A DNA stretch of 54,339 nucleotides from JADFUS01 sp964600025 (GCA_964600025.1 CAZRHJ010000008.1:1-54339), one strand, 5' to 3'. Shown: positions 1-9,319, counted from the first letter of the stretch. The notes: a model not told the origin generated them from the letters alone. Made by a program: numbers and translations.

Positions 1-790
1 GTAATAACACTACAAAAGTCGTAAATGCAGAGTTTGGTAGCGATGAAATGTACAAAAAAATTGGGTATAGAAAAAAAAATAAGAACTACACAGATTTTGA
101 GGATACTTATATTTTAGGAAATACTATTATTAGTGGGTTAAGCGATATTTTGTCCGAACGTTCATATCTTGATATGGCTTCTTCTGTTCTGACTTCATAT
201 CTTTTATTCAAAATAGACTGCAAAAAGGAAATGAATGAGAATAATGATTTGTATCACGAACATACGCATACCAAAGACGACAATGACAATGATAAAGAAA
301 TTGAAGGTGTAACGTATAGTGATGGCAGTAGTACTTATGGAACAGAATTCTTTGCTAATTTACGACACAATGCAATGCTTTGTGAAGAAGAAAAAATCAC
401 TATAATTCTTGATTTGCAAACCGCACCATTAGATATTTATTTAGGAACTTTAATCAAAATATCGGAAATTGACTATGTTGTTATTGACAAACAAATAAGT
501 CTTAAAAACGACAAATATAATTACGAAATTATTGTTGTTAAATATGAATATGCTGAGCAATATTCTTTGCTTAGGATTGATACTGTAAAAAAAGCAACTA
601 CACACACTGCATTTGTTGTAGACAATATAGACCCTTTGTGTGCTAATAGAGTCAGAATTTGTTATCCTTGGCAGGATAGTATAATAAAAGATAGTATCTC
701 GGGAGTCAAAGAAGATATAAAAGGTAGTTTTAAATCAAAATATAAAAGTGCATCTCCGTGGATAAGAGTATCTACACTTTATGCTACAAA
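1..790 (+). repeat. Near-identical vgrG core, copy A
   Basis: Aligns at a constant offset of 3606 with 3607-4396. Bases 1-52 are identical, 53 to about 230 are clearly diverged, and about 235 onward is near-identical. Bases 297-790 match 3903-4396 with no difference found by eye. After 790 the copies diverge sharply. Identity may continue left of the window. Confidence 0.85.
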
Positions 791-2579
791 CGGCAACGGT
801 TTGAGTTTTGTTCCTTCAATAGGTGATGAGGTTATAATAAATTACGAAAATGATGATATGGAATTTCCTTATGTTGCAGGTTCGTTATTCTCTACCGAAT
901 CGGATATTCAAGGCTATTCTTCTTATGTTAGGGACAAGGTTATTTCAAACGCCAGTGGTCAAAAAATTATATTTAGAGAGGGTAGTTCTACCACTAATTT
1001 TCATCTTTCTATGTTAGGTGGTCTTTATGAGCATATTTTGCCTGAAAACGTTGATGGAGTCAATGATAATGAACTTGATGGAGATATTGAAATTACAGAC
1101 AAATATGGTATGTATTCTGTCAAAATGTCCACAAAAAACAGAAGTGTTGATATTAAATCCCCTGTTGGAAATGTAAATATCAATGCTTTTACAGGTATTG
1201 ATATATCTGCTCCAAATGGAGATATAACAATTAGTGGAAAAAACGTAACAATCGAAGCTGGAAATAAATTAGAAATATCTTCTGGTTTAAACTTAGAGGA
1301 TTATGATTTCTCTTGGTCAGGATTTTTTAAAGAATTAGGTGATAAAATTTTTGAAGGAGTTGTCAGTGGATTTGTTGATTTGACTATCATAAGATGTTGC
1401 ATTGAAGCATTTATTAAACCTGTAAATGGAAGTTTAAAAATCAGGTCAAATACAAATATGATGTTTGAGGTAGCAAAAGGGGAGGTAACTCTTGTAGAGA
1501 AAAAATATGTATCGACTAATGGTGATTACAAACAAAAACTTAGTTTTTTAAACGAGACTCTTAATAGTATTTTTAATAATTCAGTTCATACCGGTAGACA
1601 AGAACTTGAAGATAAAAAGAGAGAGTATACTCGTGCTTATAATACTGAATCTCAAAATTTGACTGGTTTTGTTGATTTTTTCAAAGAAAAAAACATTACT
1701 TTTGATACAGATACAGATATTGGAAGTATTATTAGAGATTTTGATAATAAAATTCCTAATGATGTCGAGGATATTAAAGATAATACTCAAAAATTCAAAC
1801 TAAAAACCGATAGTATTTATTCAGCTAAGGATTTAGAAAAAATCAATACTGCAAATAATGTTGAGCCTTCTTTTGGTGGAGATATAGCCACTTGTCTTGA
1901 TACTTTAAATAAATTGGCTACTATAATAAATGAAATAGTGGAGCTGTGCAAAAGTGTAAAAGTTGATATTGACAAACTTACAAATATAATAAATGCTAAT
2001 GCAGATGCTGTTAAAGATGCAATACAGGGATTTTTGACTCACGCTGGGAGATTACCTTCAGTTGTCTCCAAAATTTTTGAAATGGACACACAAAATGAAG
2101 CCGACAACTTTGGAAAAATAAAAAAAATAATTATTATCAAATATGTTATTAGTAATTTTAGTGATATGTTTGAAGTAAAAACAGAGTTCCCCGCAAATGG
2201 TGGTGTAATTACTGATTTTAATGATTTCGAGTTGGATTCTGGTGACCCAATAAACGACTTAGTAAATACTTATTCTCCATATATAGATTTATTTGAAGGT
2301 AGTGTTACTTTAAAAAGTAATGATAGTAAATTAAAATACATAGGTCGAATATTTTCAAAAGGTATGGGAGGTTGGATAGAGGCGTGGGATGAATCTGCAA
2401 TACATCTAAAATCATTGGAGAAAGGAAATATTTATTTTGCAAATGGTAAAGGTGTGGTATCATATTTAGACGATAGAGGTCAATTAAAAACCCACCATAT
2501 GAATGATTTAGATTCGGCACTTAAACAAGTTGGTGACGTAGAAACTTGGCGCGTGTTAAAAGGAATTTTAAATGGATAA
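1..2579 (+). CDS. vgrG: VgrG-like T6SS spike protein, 5'-truncated by window edge
   Basis: The reading frame is open from base 3, and the first in-frame ATG (48) is internal. Its paralogue at 2616 has about 330 more residues before the matching point, so the true start lies outside the window. The visible part has the end of a gp27-like domain, then a gp5-like OB fold (bases about 600-890) with RVRICYPWQ, SPWIRVSTLYA, PSIGDEV and YVAGSLF, the usual VgrG hallmarks. A beta-repeat stretch follows (SPVGNVNINAF, APNGDITISGKNV), as in the VgrG needle. About 400 C-terminal residues, largely helical and Asn/Asp/Lys-rich, match no toxin domain I recognise. VgrG trimers cap the T6SS tube and carry effectors. 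It lies 36 bp ahead of the second vgrG and probably shares its transcript. Confidence 0.88.
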   Translation, partial: NNTTKVVNAEFGSDEMYKKIGYRKKNKNYTDFEDTYILGNTIISGLSDILSERSYLDMASSVLTSYLLFKIDCKKEMNENNDLYHEHTHTKDDNDNDKEIEGVTYSDGSSTYGTEFFANLRHNAMLCEEEKITIILDLQTAPLDIYLGTLIKISEIDYVVIDKQISLKNDKYNYEIIVVKYEYAEQYSLLRIDTVKKATTHTAFVVDNIDPLCANRVRICYPWQDSIIKDSISGVKEDIKGSFKSKYKSASPWIRVSTLYATNGNGLSFVPSIGDEVIINYENDDMEFPYVAGSLFSTESDIQGYSSYVRDKVISNASGQKIIFREGSSTTNFHLSMLGGLYEHILPENVDGVNDNELDGDIEITDKYGMYSVKMSTKNRSVDIKSPVGNVNINAFTGIDISAPNGDITISGKNVTIEAGNKLEISSGLNLEDYDFSWSGFFKELGDKIFEGVVSGFVDLTIIRCCIEAFIKPVNGSLKIRSNTNMMFEVAKGEVTLVEKKYVSTNGDYKQKLSFLNETLNSIFNNSVHTGRQELEDKKREYTRAYNTESQNLTGFVDFFKEKNITFDTDTDIGSIIRDFDNKIPNDVEDIKDNTQKFKLKTDSIYSAKDLEKINTANNVEPSFGGDIATCLDTLNKLATIINEIVELCKSVKVDIDKLTNIINANADAVKDAIQGFLTHAGRLPSVVSKIFEMDTQNEADNFGKIKKIIIIKYVISNFSDMFEVKTEFPANGGVITDFNDFELDSGDPINDLVNTYSPYIDLFEGSVTLKSNDSKLKYIGRIFSKGMGGWIEAWDESAIHLKSLEKGNIYFANGKGVVSYLDDRGQLKTHHMNDLDSALKQVGDVETWRVLKGILNG

Positions 2580-2615
2580 TACAAAAACAATTAAGGCTAT
2601 TTAAAATTATATGAT

Positions 2616-5600
2616 ATGAAAAAGTATTTAAAAATAAATATATTTGAAAAAGATGATAGTAGTACTAATAATACTATAATGTCTCTTGATATGTCTTCTG
2701 AGGGTAAATATGCTACCAATAATAACACTAATTTTTCAAAAGAAAATAGATGTTTTTCTATTATTGATAGTACATCAGCTTGGACAAAAGATTTAGAAAG
2801 CTATTCATATCATTTAGAAGATATTGAGTATCATAATGAAATGTCTGAATCTGGCAAAATAGTTATGAATATAATTATTAGTAGTCCATTAGAAGACTTT
2901 AAGACAGATTATAGCGAAAATCCAGAAGCGTCGCACATACAAAATGTTATTTCAGAATTAGAGAGTATAAAGAAAAAATTAGAAACAGAAAAAGAAAAAG
3001 AAAAAGAAAAAGGTACTTACAAAAAAGTTAATATTTTTTCTATTCAAAGTGCTTTGGTTAGTTTGTTGAAAGAGAAATATATTTCAGTAGATGTTTACAA
3101 CACAAAAGATGAAAAAGATATAAGTATCACAAAATCCTATGTAATATTTGATGTTTCTTTTGTTCAACAAAAAACAGATATAGTCATATTGAAGTTAGTG
3201 GCATATAGCCGAGATAAATATATGTCGCAAGACCTACATAGTCAGTGTATTGTGGGTAGTAAATTAAGTAAAATTTACGAAAATACAGTTGAAAAATGTT
3301 TGGGAGCAGACTCGTATATTACGACTATCAACGACTCTTACAACCTACAAATTCCTTACTCTGTTCAGTACAACGAAAGCACTTACGATTACTTGTGTAG
3401 AGTATCGAGCAAGTATGGTAATGCAATGTATTTTGATGATTTAGAAGATAAGATATGTTTTGGTTGGAATAGTAGCGAAAACAAAACTTTTAGCGAAGAA
3501 GGGGCTTATATATTAGGAGCTAATTTGAATAGTACTGTATCTAAACCACAGAGCAAATATGTGACGAATAACTATATTGATGGAATAAAATCCTATGGAG
3601 ATGAAGGTAATAACACTACAAAAGTCGTAAATGCAGAGTTTGGTAGCGATGAAATGTACAAGGCAAACAAATTCAAAAATAAAAATGAGAAATATACAGA
3701 GATGTCAGATGTGTATTTCCCAAATTTATCTGCTTTTAAAGTTATTACTGATATTGTGGCACAGCGTTCCTACACCGATATGGTTCTGGCACTTGGATTA
3801 AATTCTATTTTTAGTGGAACTGATGCTCTTAAAGCAAAAAATGAGAATAACGATTTGTATCACGAACATACGCATACCAAAGACGATAATGACAATGATA
3901 AGGAAATTGAAGGTGTAACGTATAGTGATGGCAGTAGTACTTATGGAACAGAATTCTTTGCTAATTTACGACACAATGCAATGCTTTGTGAAGAAGAAAA
4001 AATCACTATAATTCTTGATTTGCAAACCGCACCATTAGATATTTATTTAGGAACTTTAATCAAAATATCGGAAATTGACTATGTTGTTATTGACAAACAA
4101 ATAAGTCTTAAAAACGACAAATATAATTACGAAATTATTGTTGTTAAATATGAATATGCTGAGCAATATTCTTTGCTTAGGATTGATACTGTAAAAAAAG
4201 CAACTACACACACTGCATTTGTTGTAGACAATATAGACCCTTTGTGTGCTAATAGAGTCAGAATTTGTTATCCTTGGCAGGATAGTATAATAAAAGATAG
4301 TATCTCGGGAGTCAAAGAAGATATAAAAGGTAGTTTTAAATCAAAATATAAAAGTGCATCTCCGTGGATAAGAGTATCTACACTTTATGCTACAAATGGT
4401 TACGGATTTAGTTTTGTGCCGTCTATTGGAGATGAGGTAGTTGTTAAATACGAAAATGGAAATATAGAATCTCCTTATGTAGCAGGTTCGTTATTTTCCA
4501 CAGAATCGGATATTTTAGGTTATGATTCTTTTGTTAGAGATAAAATTATTTCTTGTGCCAGTGGTCAAAAAATTGTATTTAGAGAGGGTAGTTCAGTTAT
4601 GAATTTCTTGGCCTCTTTTGGAAGCATATACGAACACGTTATGCCAGAGAATATAGATGGAATTAATGATGATGACTTTGATGGGGATATTGAATTTACA
4701 GATAAATATGGTATTTATTCTTTCAGAATGTCCACTACTGACAGAAGTGTAGATATTAAATCTTCGGTAGGCAATGTTGGCGTAAAAGCTTTTACTGGTA
4801 TAGATATATCTGCTCCAAATGGAGATATATCTATTAGTGGCAAGAATGTAAAGATTGAAGCAGGTAATAGATTAAATTTAATTTCTGGTGTTAATTTAGA
4901 ATCTTATTCTATGTTTACAAAAGATAAAAAAAAGAGAGATGTTGCAGCTGATATGTTTAAATCTAAAATTGAAGAATTTATTGGGACTTTCTTTGATTTA
5001 TCTTTTTTTAGATGTGCCATAGAAGCACTTGTTAAACCCGTAAATGGAAGTTTGAAAATAAGGTCTGCAACCAATATGATGTATGAAGTGGCAGACGGTG
5101 AAGTGGCACTTGTTGATAGTGAATATACAAATAAGGATATTATATCAAGTGTTAATTTATTAAACGAAATTCTTAATAGTATTTTTCAAAATTCTACACC
5201 ACATAAAAGAGCAGAGATTGCAGAAAAAAAACGTGCATATAAAGCTGTTTATGATGCCAATATACTAAACTTGGATAACTTTATTAATTTATTTAATGCT
5301 AATGTTCCAAATTTTGATAATGATACAGATATAGATGATATTGTTAAGCATTTTGATACAAAAATTCCAAATGATACTAATAATATTGATGAAAATACAC
5401 AGAAATTTAAGCTAAAAAATAATCGCGTTTATTCCGATGCAGATTTAGATAAAATTGCTGATGTTAATAATGCTACACCAGTTCAGATTGGAAATATTAA
5501 TTTAGTTGTAGGAGTATTTAATCAATTAGCTTCAATAATAAATGAAATTGTTGATATATACTCACTAATTGAAGAAGGAACTGCAAAAAGATTTGATACT

Positions 5601-6215
5601 ATTTTGACTGATAATCAAGCAGATGATGATGTTAAGAAAGAAATTAAAGGATTTTTAACAAAAAGCAATAAATTACTACCTGTTGTAGAAAAGATTTTTG
5701 ATATACCCACTGCAAACGAAAATAATTTTAAAATAATCAAAAAATTAATTATCATAAATTATATAATTAATCTATCTGGTGGAGAACTTAAATTTGATAC
5801 AGAGTTTACTGATGCTAATAACCAATCTATTGATTTTAAAAACTTTAAGTTGAGTTCTACTAAAAGTCTTGACAATTTAATAGCAGAATATTCTCAATTT
5901 ATTAGAAGATTTACATTTGAAAATGTTGAAATAGGAAATAAACATTGCAGAGGATTACGATTTGGTATTCATATTGCAACCGAGTTTCTTAACGATATTG
6001 GTGGTTTAAAAGATGCTTTTGACGATTCTGTTATCAAACTAAGTTCATTGGAAAGAGGTAATATATATTTTGCTAATGCCGAAAATGCTGTTTCTTATTT
6101 GGACGATGCAGGAGAAATGAAACCTCATCATTTGGGCGAGGCAGATTCTGTGAATAATTATTACGGTGGAAATGCAATTAGAGATAGAATTACGGATATT
6201 TTAAATGAATTATAA
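2616..6215 (+). CDS. vgrG: VgrG-like T6SS spike protein, full length (1199 aa)
   Basis: Complete VgrG-family protein of the Bacteroidetes T6SS. The N-terminal half (about residues 1-520) corresponds to the gp27-like region, with YLCRVSSKYG followed by AMYFDD typical of VgrG. The gp5-like OB fold is at about 530-640 (RVRICYPWQ, SPWIRVSTLYA, FVPSIGDEV, SPYVAGSLF). A beta-prism-like repeat covers about 650-770 (SSVGNVGVKAF, APNGDISISGKNV). The remaining 430 residues are a helical extension related to, but well diverged from, that of the upstream copy, with no recognised effector motif. At 1199 aa it is much longer than a core VgrG (about 600). A short Glu/Lys hexanucleotide repeat (about 2989-3012) encodes EKEKEKEK near residue 128; its 6-bp unit keeps the frame. 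It probably shares a transcript with the following spike gene. Confidence 0.9.
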   Translation: MKKYLKINIFEKDDSSTNNTIMSLDMSSEGKYATNNNTNFSKENRCFSIIDSTSAWTKDLESYSYHLEDIEYHNEMSESGKIVMNIIISSPLEDFKTDYSENPEASHIQNVISELESIKKKLETEKEKEKEKGTYKKVNIFSIQSALVSLLKEKYISVDVYNTKDEKDISITKSYVIFDVSFVQQKTDIVILKLVAYSRDKYMSQDLHSQCIVGSKLSKIYENTVEKCLGADSYITTINDSYNLQIPYSVQYNESTYDYLCRVSSKYGNAMYFDDLEDKICFGWNSSENKTFSEEGAYILGANLNSTVSKPQSKYVTNNYIDGIKSYGDEGNNTTKVVNAEFGSDEMYKANKFKNKNEKYTEMSDVYFPNLSAFKVITDIVAQRSYTDMVLALGLNSIFSGTDALKAKNENNDLYHEHTHTKDDNDNDKEIEGVTYSDGSSTYGTEFFANLRHNAMLCEEEKITIILDLQTAPLDIYLGTLIKISEIDYVVIDKQISLKNDKYNYEIIVVKYEYAEQYSLLRIDTVKKATTHTAFVVDNIDPLCANRVRICYPWQDSIIKDSISGVKEDIKGSFKSKYKSASPWIRVSTLYATNGYGFSFVPSIGDEVVVKYENGNIESPYVAGSLFSTESDILGYDSFVRDKIISCASGQKIVFREGSSVMNFLASFGSIYEHVMPENIDGINDDDFDGDIEFTDKYGIYSFRMSTTDRSVDIKSSVGNVGVKAFTGIDISAPNGDISISGKNVKIEAGNRLNLISGVNLESYSMFTKDKKKRDVAADMFKSKIEEFIGTFFDLSFFRCAIEALVKPVNGSLKIRSATNMMYEVADGEVALVDSEYTNKDIISSVNLLNEILNSIFQNSTPHKRAEIAEKKRAYKAVYDANILNLDNFINLFNANVPNFDNDTDIDDIVKHFDTKIPNDTNNIDENTQKFKLKNNRVYSDADLDKIADVNNATPVQIGNINLVVGVFNQLASIINEIVDIYSLIEEGTAKRFDTILTDNQADDDVKKEIKGFLTKSNKLLPVVEKIFDIPTANENNFKIIKKLIIINYIINLSGGELKFDTEFTDANNQSIDFKNFKLSSTKSLDNLIAEYSQFIRRFTFENVEIGNKHCRGLRFGIHIATEFLNDIGGLKDAFDDSVIKLSSLERGNIYFANAENAVSYLDDAGEMKPHHLGEADSVNNYYGGNAIRDRITDILNEL
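3607..4396 (+). repeat. Near-identical vgrG core, copy B
   Basis: Partner of copy A at 1-790. The longest perfect stretch seen is 3903-4396 (494 bp), covering the gp27 tail and most of the OB fold. Confidence 0.85.
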
Positions 6216-6233
6216 ACTAAAAAGTTTTAGGAT

Positions 6234-8060
6234 ATGAGAATGCAAAAATTGTTAGAACAATTTGAAAAATGGCAAGATTCTTTGGATTCTTTTCAAAAGA
6301 ATATCGACAAAGATTTAAAGGAAATTCGCCGAAGCAAATTGGAAATACAGTATATAAAAAAACAGATAAACGATAGTGTTAATAAAGGTTATTATTTGAG
6401 GGACGAAAGCAAAATAATTCTTTCTGCTCCCGAGATAATAATAGGCAATGTTGATAACTCAGGAACTATGTTTTCTTCTTCTGCCTCAAAGGTTACAATT
6501 CGTGGCAATAATGTTAATTTGGAAGGGGTGATGGATTCTAACGAGAATTTTGGACGTGTAACGACCAAAGCTCCGATTATTTGTGATATTGCTGTTGATG
6601 CAGGTATAGATGGCAGAGAAAATGTTTTGCGTTCTGTGTCAAAACATATTTCACAAGCAAAATCAATAGTCCTAAATAGTGAAAATACAGATAAAGCATT
6701 TATAAGTGATGCGAGTGTTGCCACATCAACCACAGGGATTACAATAGATTCGGATACTTATGTAAATATCAATGCAAGTCGTGGAAACGAGTCGCTGTTA
6801 AAAGCCCTAAACTCCAAAAAGAAAAACATAACTGACAACATAAAAGATTCTAAATCATCGGTTGATAATTACAAGAAAAAGATAAAAGCGTCTATGTCTG
6901 ATTTGAAAAAATTGTTGCAGGACGAAACTCTTGATGTTGATTTACAGTCGTATAGATCGACTTTTAATGATGTTATGGATTTGCAAGCTACTATAAAATC
7001 TCTAACTACTGATATGGAATCGTCAATGGACGGATATTTTGCAGCTTTATCACAACTTGCTGAACTAACAAGATGCCAAGATGCAGTCGAAGAACAGATA
7101 GACAAAGAGAATAAAAAGAAAACAAGCTATAAAACTAAACCAAATGGTACGTTTATTTCTCTTAAATCTGAACAAATAATAAATTCATCTTCTGACGGCG
7201 ATGGTAATGTGAGAGATATTAATGGAGCTGGATTTTTTGTACGTGCAAACAAAACGTCTTTTGTCGCAACAGACAATAAAAAATCATCGTATATCAAAGA
7301 CAGTATGTTTACGGTCAATGCCGAAAACATTACTTTGAGCAGTGCAAACACCAAAGAACAAGGTTCAAAATATGACTTTGATGCTGAGGGAGAAATAAAA
7401 CTTGTTTCTAAAAACATAAATATTGAAGCAGTTGATTACGAAACAGAAAAAGATAAGGTAAAAGAAAAAATGCTTACCAAAAAAGGTAAGATTAATCTTA
7501 GAAGTGAAGATATTAATCTGGAATCTACAACTACTGACGGAAAAGCTGACGGAAGTATAAAACTTAATGCCAAGAGATTGGAAATTAAGTCTATGGATAT
7601 GGAAAAACAGAAAGAATCTGACAGTAGTAATGACAATAAAGAACCAAAAGAAAAGTCTATTGCTTTGGGCAGTTCATTGTTGTTTGTGTCCGAAAAAATG
7701 TTTGGTGGTAGTCGAGATAAAAAACTCAAAAGCAAACAAATTCAACTTGCATCTGACGAAATTGCAGTGATGGCAGAGAAAACTCTCGAACTGCAACAAG
7801 ACAAGGCAGTTGTACAGTTAGCTGGGGGAGATACGGCTCTATCTGGTTCGAAACTCGAACTGTATGGCACAACTACTGTTTTTGGTAAATCTACATTTAA
7901 ATCTGACGTAAAAGGTGGAAGTATTGATATGGATAGTATGAAAGTCTCAAAATCATTCAAATCACCTGCAACTACCGAAGGTGTTTCTGTTCCGTCTGTG
8001 CCTTCTTCTGCCAAACTTAATGCAAAACTGAAAGAAGAAGAATTGAAATCTGAAAAATAA
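6234..8060 (+). CDS. VgrG-linked coiled-coil/beta-repeat protein, spike accessory
   Basis: 608-residue protein of no family I can name. The start has a helical, charged segment (about 1-50), then short alternating beta repeats resembling the needle part of VgrG (ILSAPEIIIGNV, VTIRGNNVNLEGV). A coiled-coil block lies at about 185-295, and more beta repeats cover about 300-580 (INLRSEDINLEST, IKLNAKRLEIKS, IQLASDEIAVMAEKTLEL). The tail is Ser/Lys/Glu-rich. The repeats suggest an elongated, possibly trimeric beta-helix. It starts 18 bp after vgrG and ends 8 bp before the PAAR-like gene, so it may sit between VgrG and tip, or be a cargo or adaptor. No signal peptide or catalytic motif is visible. 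Function is inferred from position and repeats only. Confidence 0.7.
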   Translation: MRMQKLLEQFEKWQDSLDSFQKNIDKDLKEIRRSKLEIQYIKKQINDSVNKGYYLRDESKIILSAPEIIIGNVDNSGTMFSSSASKVTIRGNNVNLEGVMDSNENFGRVTTKAPIICDIAVDAGIDGRENVLRSVSKHISQAKSIVLNSENTDKAFISDASVATSTTGITIDSDTYVNINASRGNESLLKALNSKKKNITDNIKDSKSSVDNYKKKIKASMSDLKKLLQDETLDVDLQSYRSTFNDVMDLQATIKSLTTDMESSMDGYFAALSQLAELTRCQDAVEEQIDKENKKKTSYKTKPNGTFISLKSEQIINSSSDGDGNVRDINGAGFFVRANKTSFVATDNKKSSYIKDSMFTVNAENITLSSANTKEQGSKYDFDAEGEIKLVSKNINIEAVDYETEKDKVKEKMLTKKGKINLRSEDINLESTTTDGKADGSIKLNAKRLEIKSMDMEKQKESDSSNDNKEPKEKSIALGSSLLFVSEKMFGGSRDKKLKSKQIQLASDEIAVMAEKTLELQQDKAVVQLAGGDTALSGSKLELYGTTTVFGKSTFKSDVKGGSIDMDSMKVSKSFKSPATTEGVSVPSVPSSAKLNAKLKEEELKSEK

Positions 8061-8068
8061 AAGATATT

Positions 8069-8458
8069 ATGGCTAAGTATGTAACAATGGGTGCAATGTT
8101 GAAATGTAGTTTTGGAATAACTCCTTCATCACTTTTGGTTGTAATGCCTATGCGTCCAATGATTCAAATGAAATTTAAGGCAAATATTATGGATTTTGTG
8201 CCTATGGTAAATATTTTGCCTTTTGGAATGTGTCGTTCTATGTCTAATCCAACTGTTGCCGCTGCCACTGCTGCTGCAATGGGTGTACTTACTCCAATGC
8301 CTTGTATCCCAGTAACCGTAGCTCCTTGGACTAAGGGAGGAAAACAAAAAGTGGGAGGAATGCCTGCACTTATGAGTGATAGCAAATTGAAATGTATGTG
8401 GGGTGGCAATATCTCGATTACTATGCCGGGACATTTTGAAAATTCAAAAGGAAAATAA
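8069..8458 (+). CDS. DUF4280 PAAR-like T6SS tip protein
   Basis: 129-residue protein with the features of DUF4280 (PAAR-like) proteins: start MAKYVTMGAMLKCSFG, a mid segment with CRSMSNPTVAAAT, then PCIPVTVAPWTKG and an end with LKCMWGGNISITMPG. Conserved Cys residues recur at Cys13, mid-protein and near the C-terminus. PAAR and PAAR-like proteins sharpen the VgrG tip and can bind effectors. The gene directly follows vgrG and the spike accessory gene, which supports this role. No toxin domain is fused to it. It is the last gene of this rightward block. Confidence 0.85.
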   Translation: MAKYVTMGAMLKCSFGITPSSLLVVMPMRPMIQMKFKANIMDFVPMVNILPFGMCRSMSNPTVAAATAAAMGVLTPMPCIPVTVAPWTKGGKQKVGGMPALMSDSKLKCMWGGNISITMPGHFENSKGK

Positions 8459-8476
8459 TAATATAACAATTATTGC

Positions 8477-8718
8477 TGTCCGGTAAAAATTTTAAAAATC
8501 ATTATAATGGATTAAGTGATAATATATTACAGTGTTTTAATTTATTAGGGGCTTGGAAAAATGATTTTTAAAATTTTTATCTTTCCGAAATCTTACAAGC
8601 TCCCAATAAACTCGGATCTCTTAGGCTATTTTGCATATATAACGTAGCGTACTGGCGTACGTGAGTTATGAGCATCGGCGAAATAGACAAGATAGGCGAG
8701 TTTCGTTTTTAGCGGACA
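8477..8718 (+). repeat. MITE-like intergenic repeat, copy 1
   Basis: The element is bounded by inverted ends TGTCCGGTAAAAA (8477) and GTTTTTAGCGGACA (ending 8718). It has an inner inverted pair (about 8484-8503 with 8560-8580) and a distal hairpin built on CTATTTTGC / GCGAAATAG enclosing GCGTAC-TG-GCGTAC. The distal 130 bp recur at 31490-31613; the end sequence recurs at 23605-23683 and 54299-54339. The similar flanks ATAATATAACAAT (left) and ATAATATATAACAAT (right) could be a target duplication or chance. It lies in the 354-bp gap after the PAAR-like gene, where no ORF is seen. Confidence 0.6.
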
Positions 8719-8756
8719 ATAATATATAACAATATGATATTCAGTATATAATAATT

Positions 8757-8797
8757 AAATGGAAACAAAATACTTGTGATTTTGTTTCCATTTTTTT
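8757..8797 (+). terminator. Hairpin terminator before the GNAT gene
   Basis: A stem of about 15 bp (8757-8771 with 8779-8793) and a 7-base loop lead into a T run. It sits directly against the -7 box of the next gene, so it probably insulates it from the T6SS spike block. Confidence 0.7.
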
Positions 8798-8804
8798 AAT
8801 TTTG
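8797..8804 (+). promoter_or_regulatory. Bacteroidetes -7 box for the GNAT gene
   Basis: TAATTTTG fits TAnnTTTG and lies only 8 bp before the ATG at 8813, so the message would have an almost absent leader. The -33 box is weak (CTTG at 8773, inside the terminator loop). Confidence 0.55.
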
Positions 8805-8812
8805 CAAAAAAA

Positions 8813-9319
8813 ATGGAGTTTATAATAAGACGAGCGAAGTTGGAGGATTTGCCAACATTGACACATATATACAACCAAGCTATACAAAAAGGCTATTGTA
8901 CTTGTGATACAGAAATATTTAGGACAGAACAACGTAGAGCGTGGTTTGATGAACACAACAATTCCCAATATCCACTTTTTACAGTTACTTTTGAAGGTAA
9001 AGCTGTGGGATATGCTTACTATTCGGCTTATAGAATAGGTCGTAAAGCAGTTGAACACGTTGCAGAAATAAGTTATTATTTGTCAAACGATATTCAAGGT
9101 AAGGGCTGTGGTAGCTTTGTGATGGAATATTTGTTAAGAGAGGCAAAAAACTATGGCTTCTCAGAATTATTAACAATTCTATTGGCAAATAATGATGCAA
9201 GTATTGCTTTGCTAAAAAAATATGGCTTTGAACTTTGGGGGACACTGCCAGATATAGTTCAAATAAATGGACATAAAATCAGCCACTTGTACTACGGAAA
9301 ATCGTTGGAATCAAAATAA
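8813..9319 (+). CDS. GNAT N-acetyltransferase (phosphinothricin acetyltransferase-like)
   Basis: 168-residue GNAT-fold enzyme of the COG1247 / Pat type that transfers acetyl from acetyl-CoA to a small amine or amino acid. The start IIRRAKLEDLPTLTHIYN is typical, as is the acetyl-CoA pyrophosphate-binding segment Q95-G-K-G-C-G100 after ISYYLS, and the late NDASIALLKKYGF motif where CoA-contacting residues lie. The substrate cannot be told from sequence. The gene stands alone between the T6SS spike genes and the leftward PEGA/RRF-like pair, with its own promoter, and need not be part of secretion. Acetylating immunity or detoxification is possible but unsupported. Confidence 0.85.
   Translation: MEFIIRRAKLEDLPTLTHIYNQAIQKGYCTCDTEIFRTEQRRAWFDEHNNSQYPLFTVTFEGKAVGYAYYSAYRIGRKAVEHVAEISYYLSNDIQGKGCGSFVMEYLLREAKNYGFSELLTILLANNDASIALLKKYGFELWGTLPDIVQINGHKISHLYYGKSLESK

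Noticed and set aside
2985..3015. GAAAAA hexamer repeat as phase-variation tract
   Set aside because: The unit is 6 bp, so slippage keeps the frame and only changes the number of Glu-Lys pairs.
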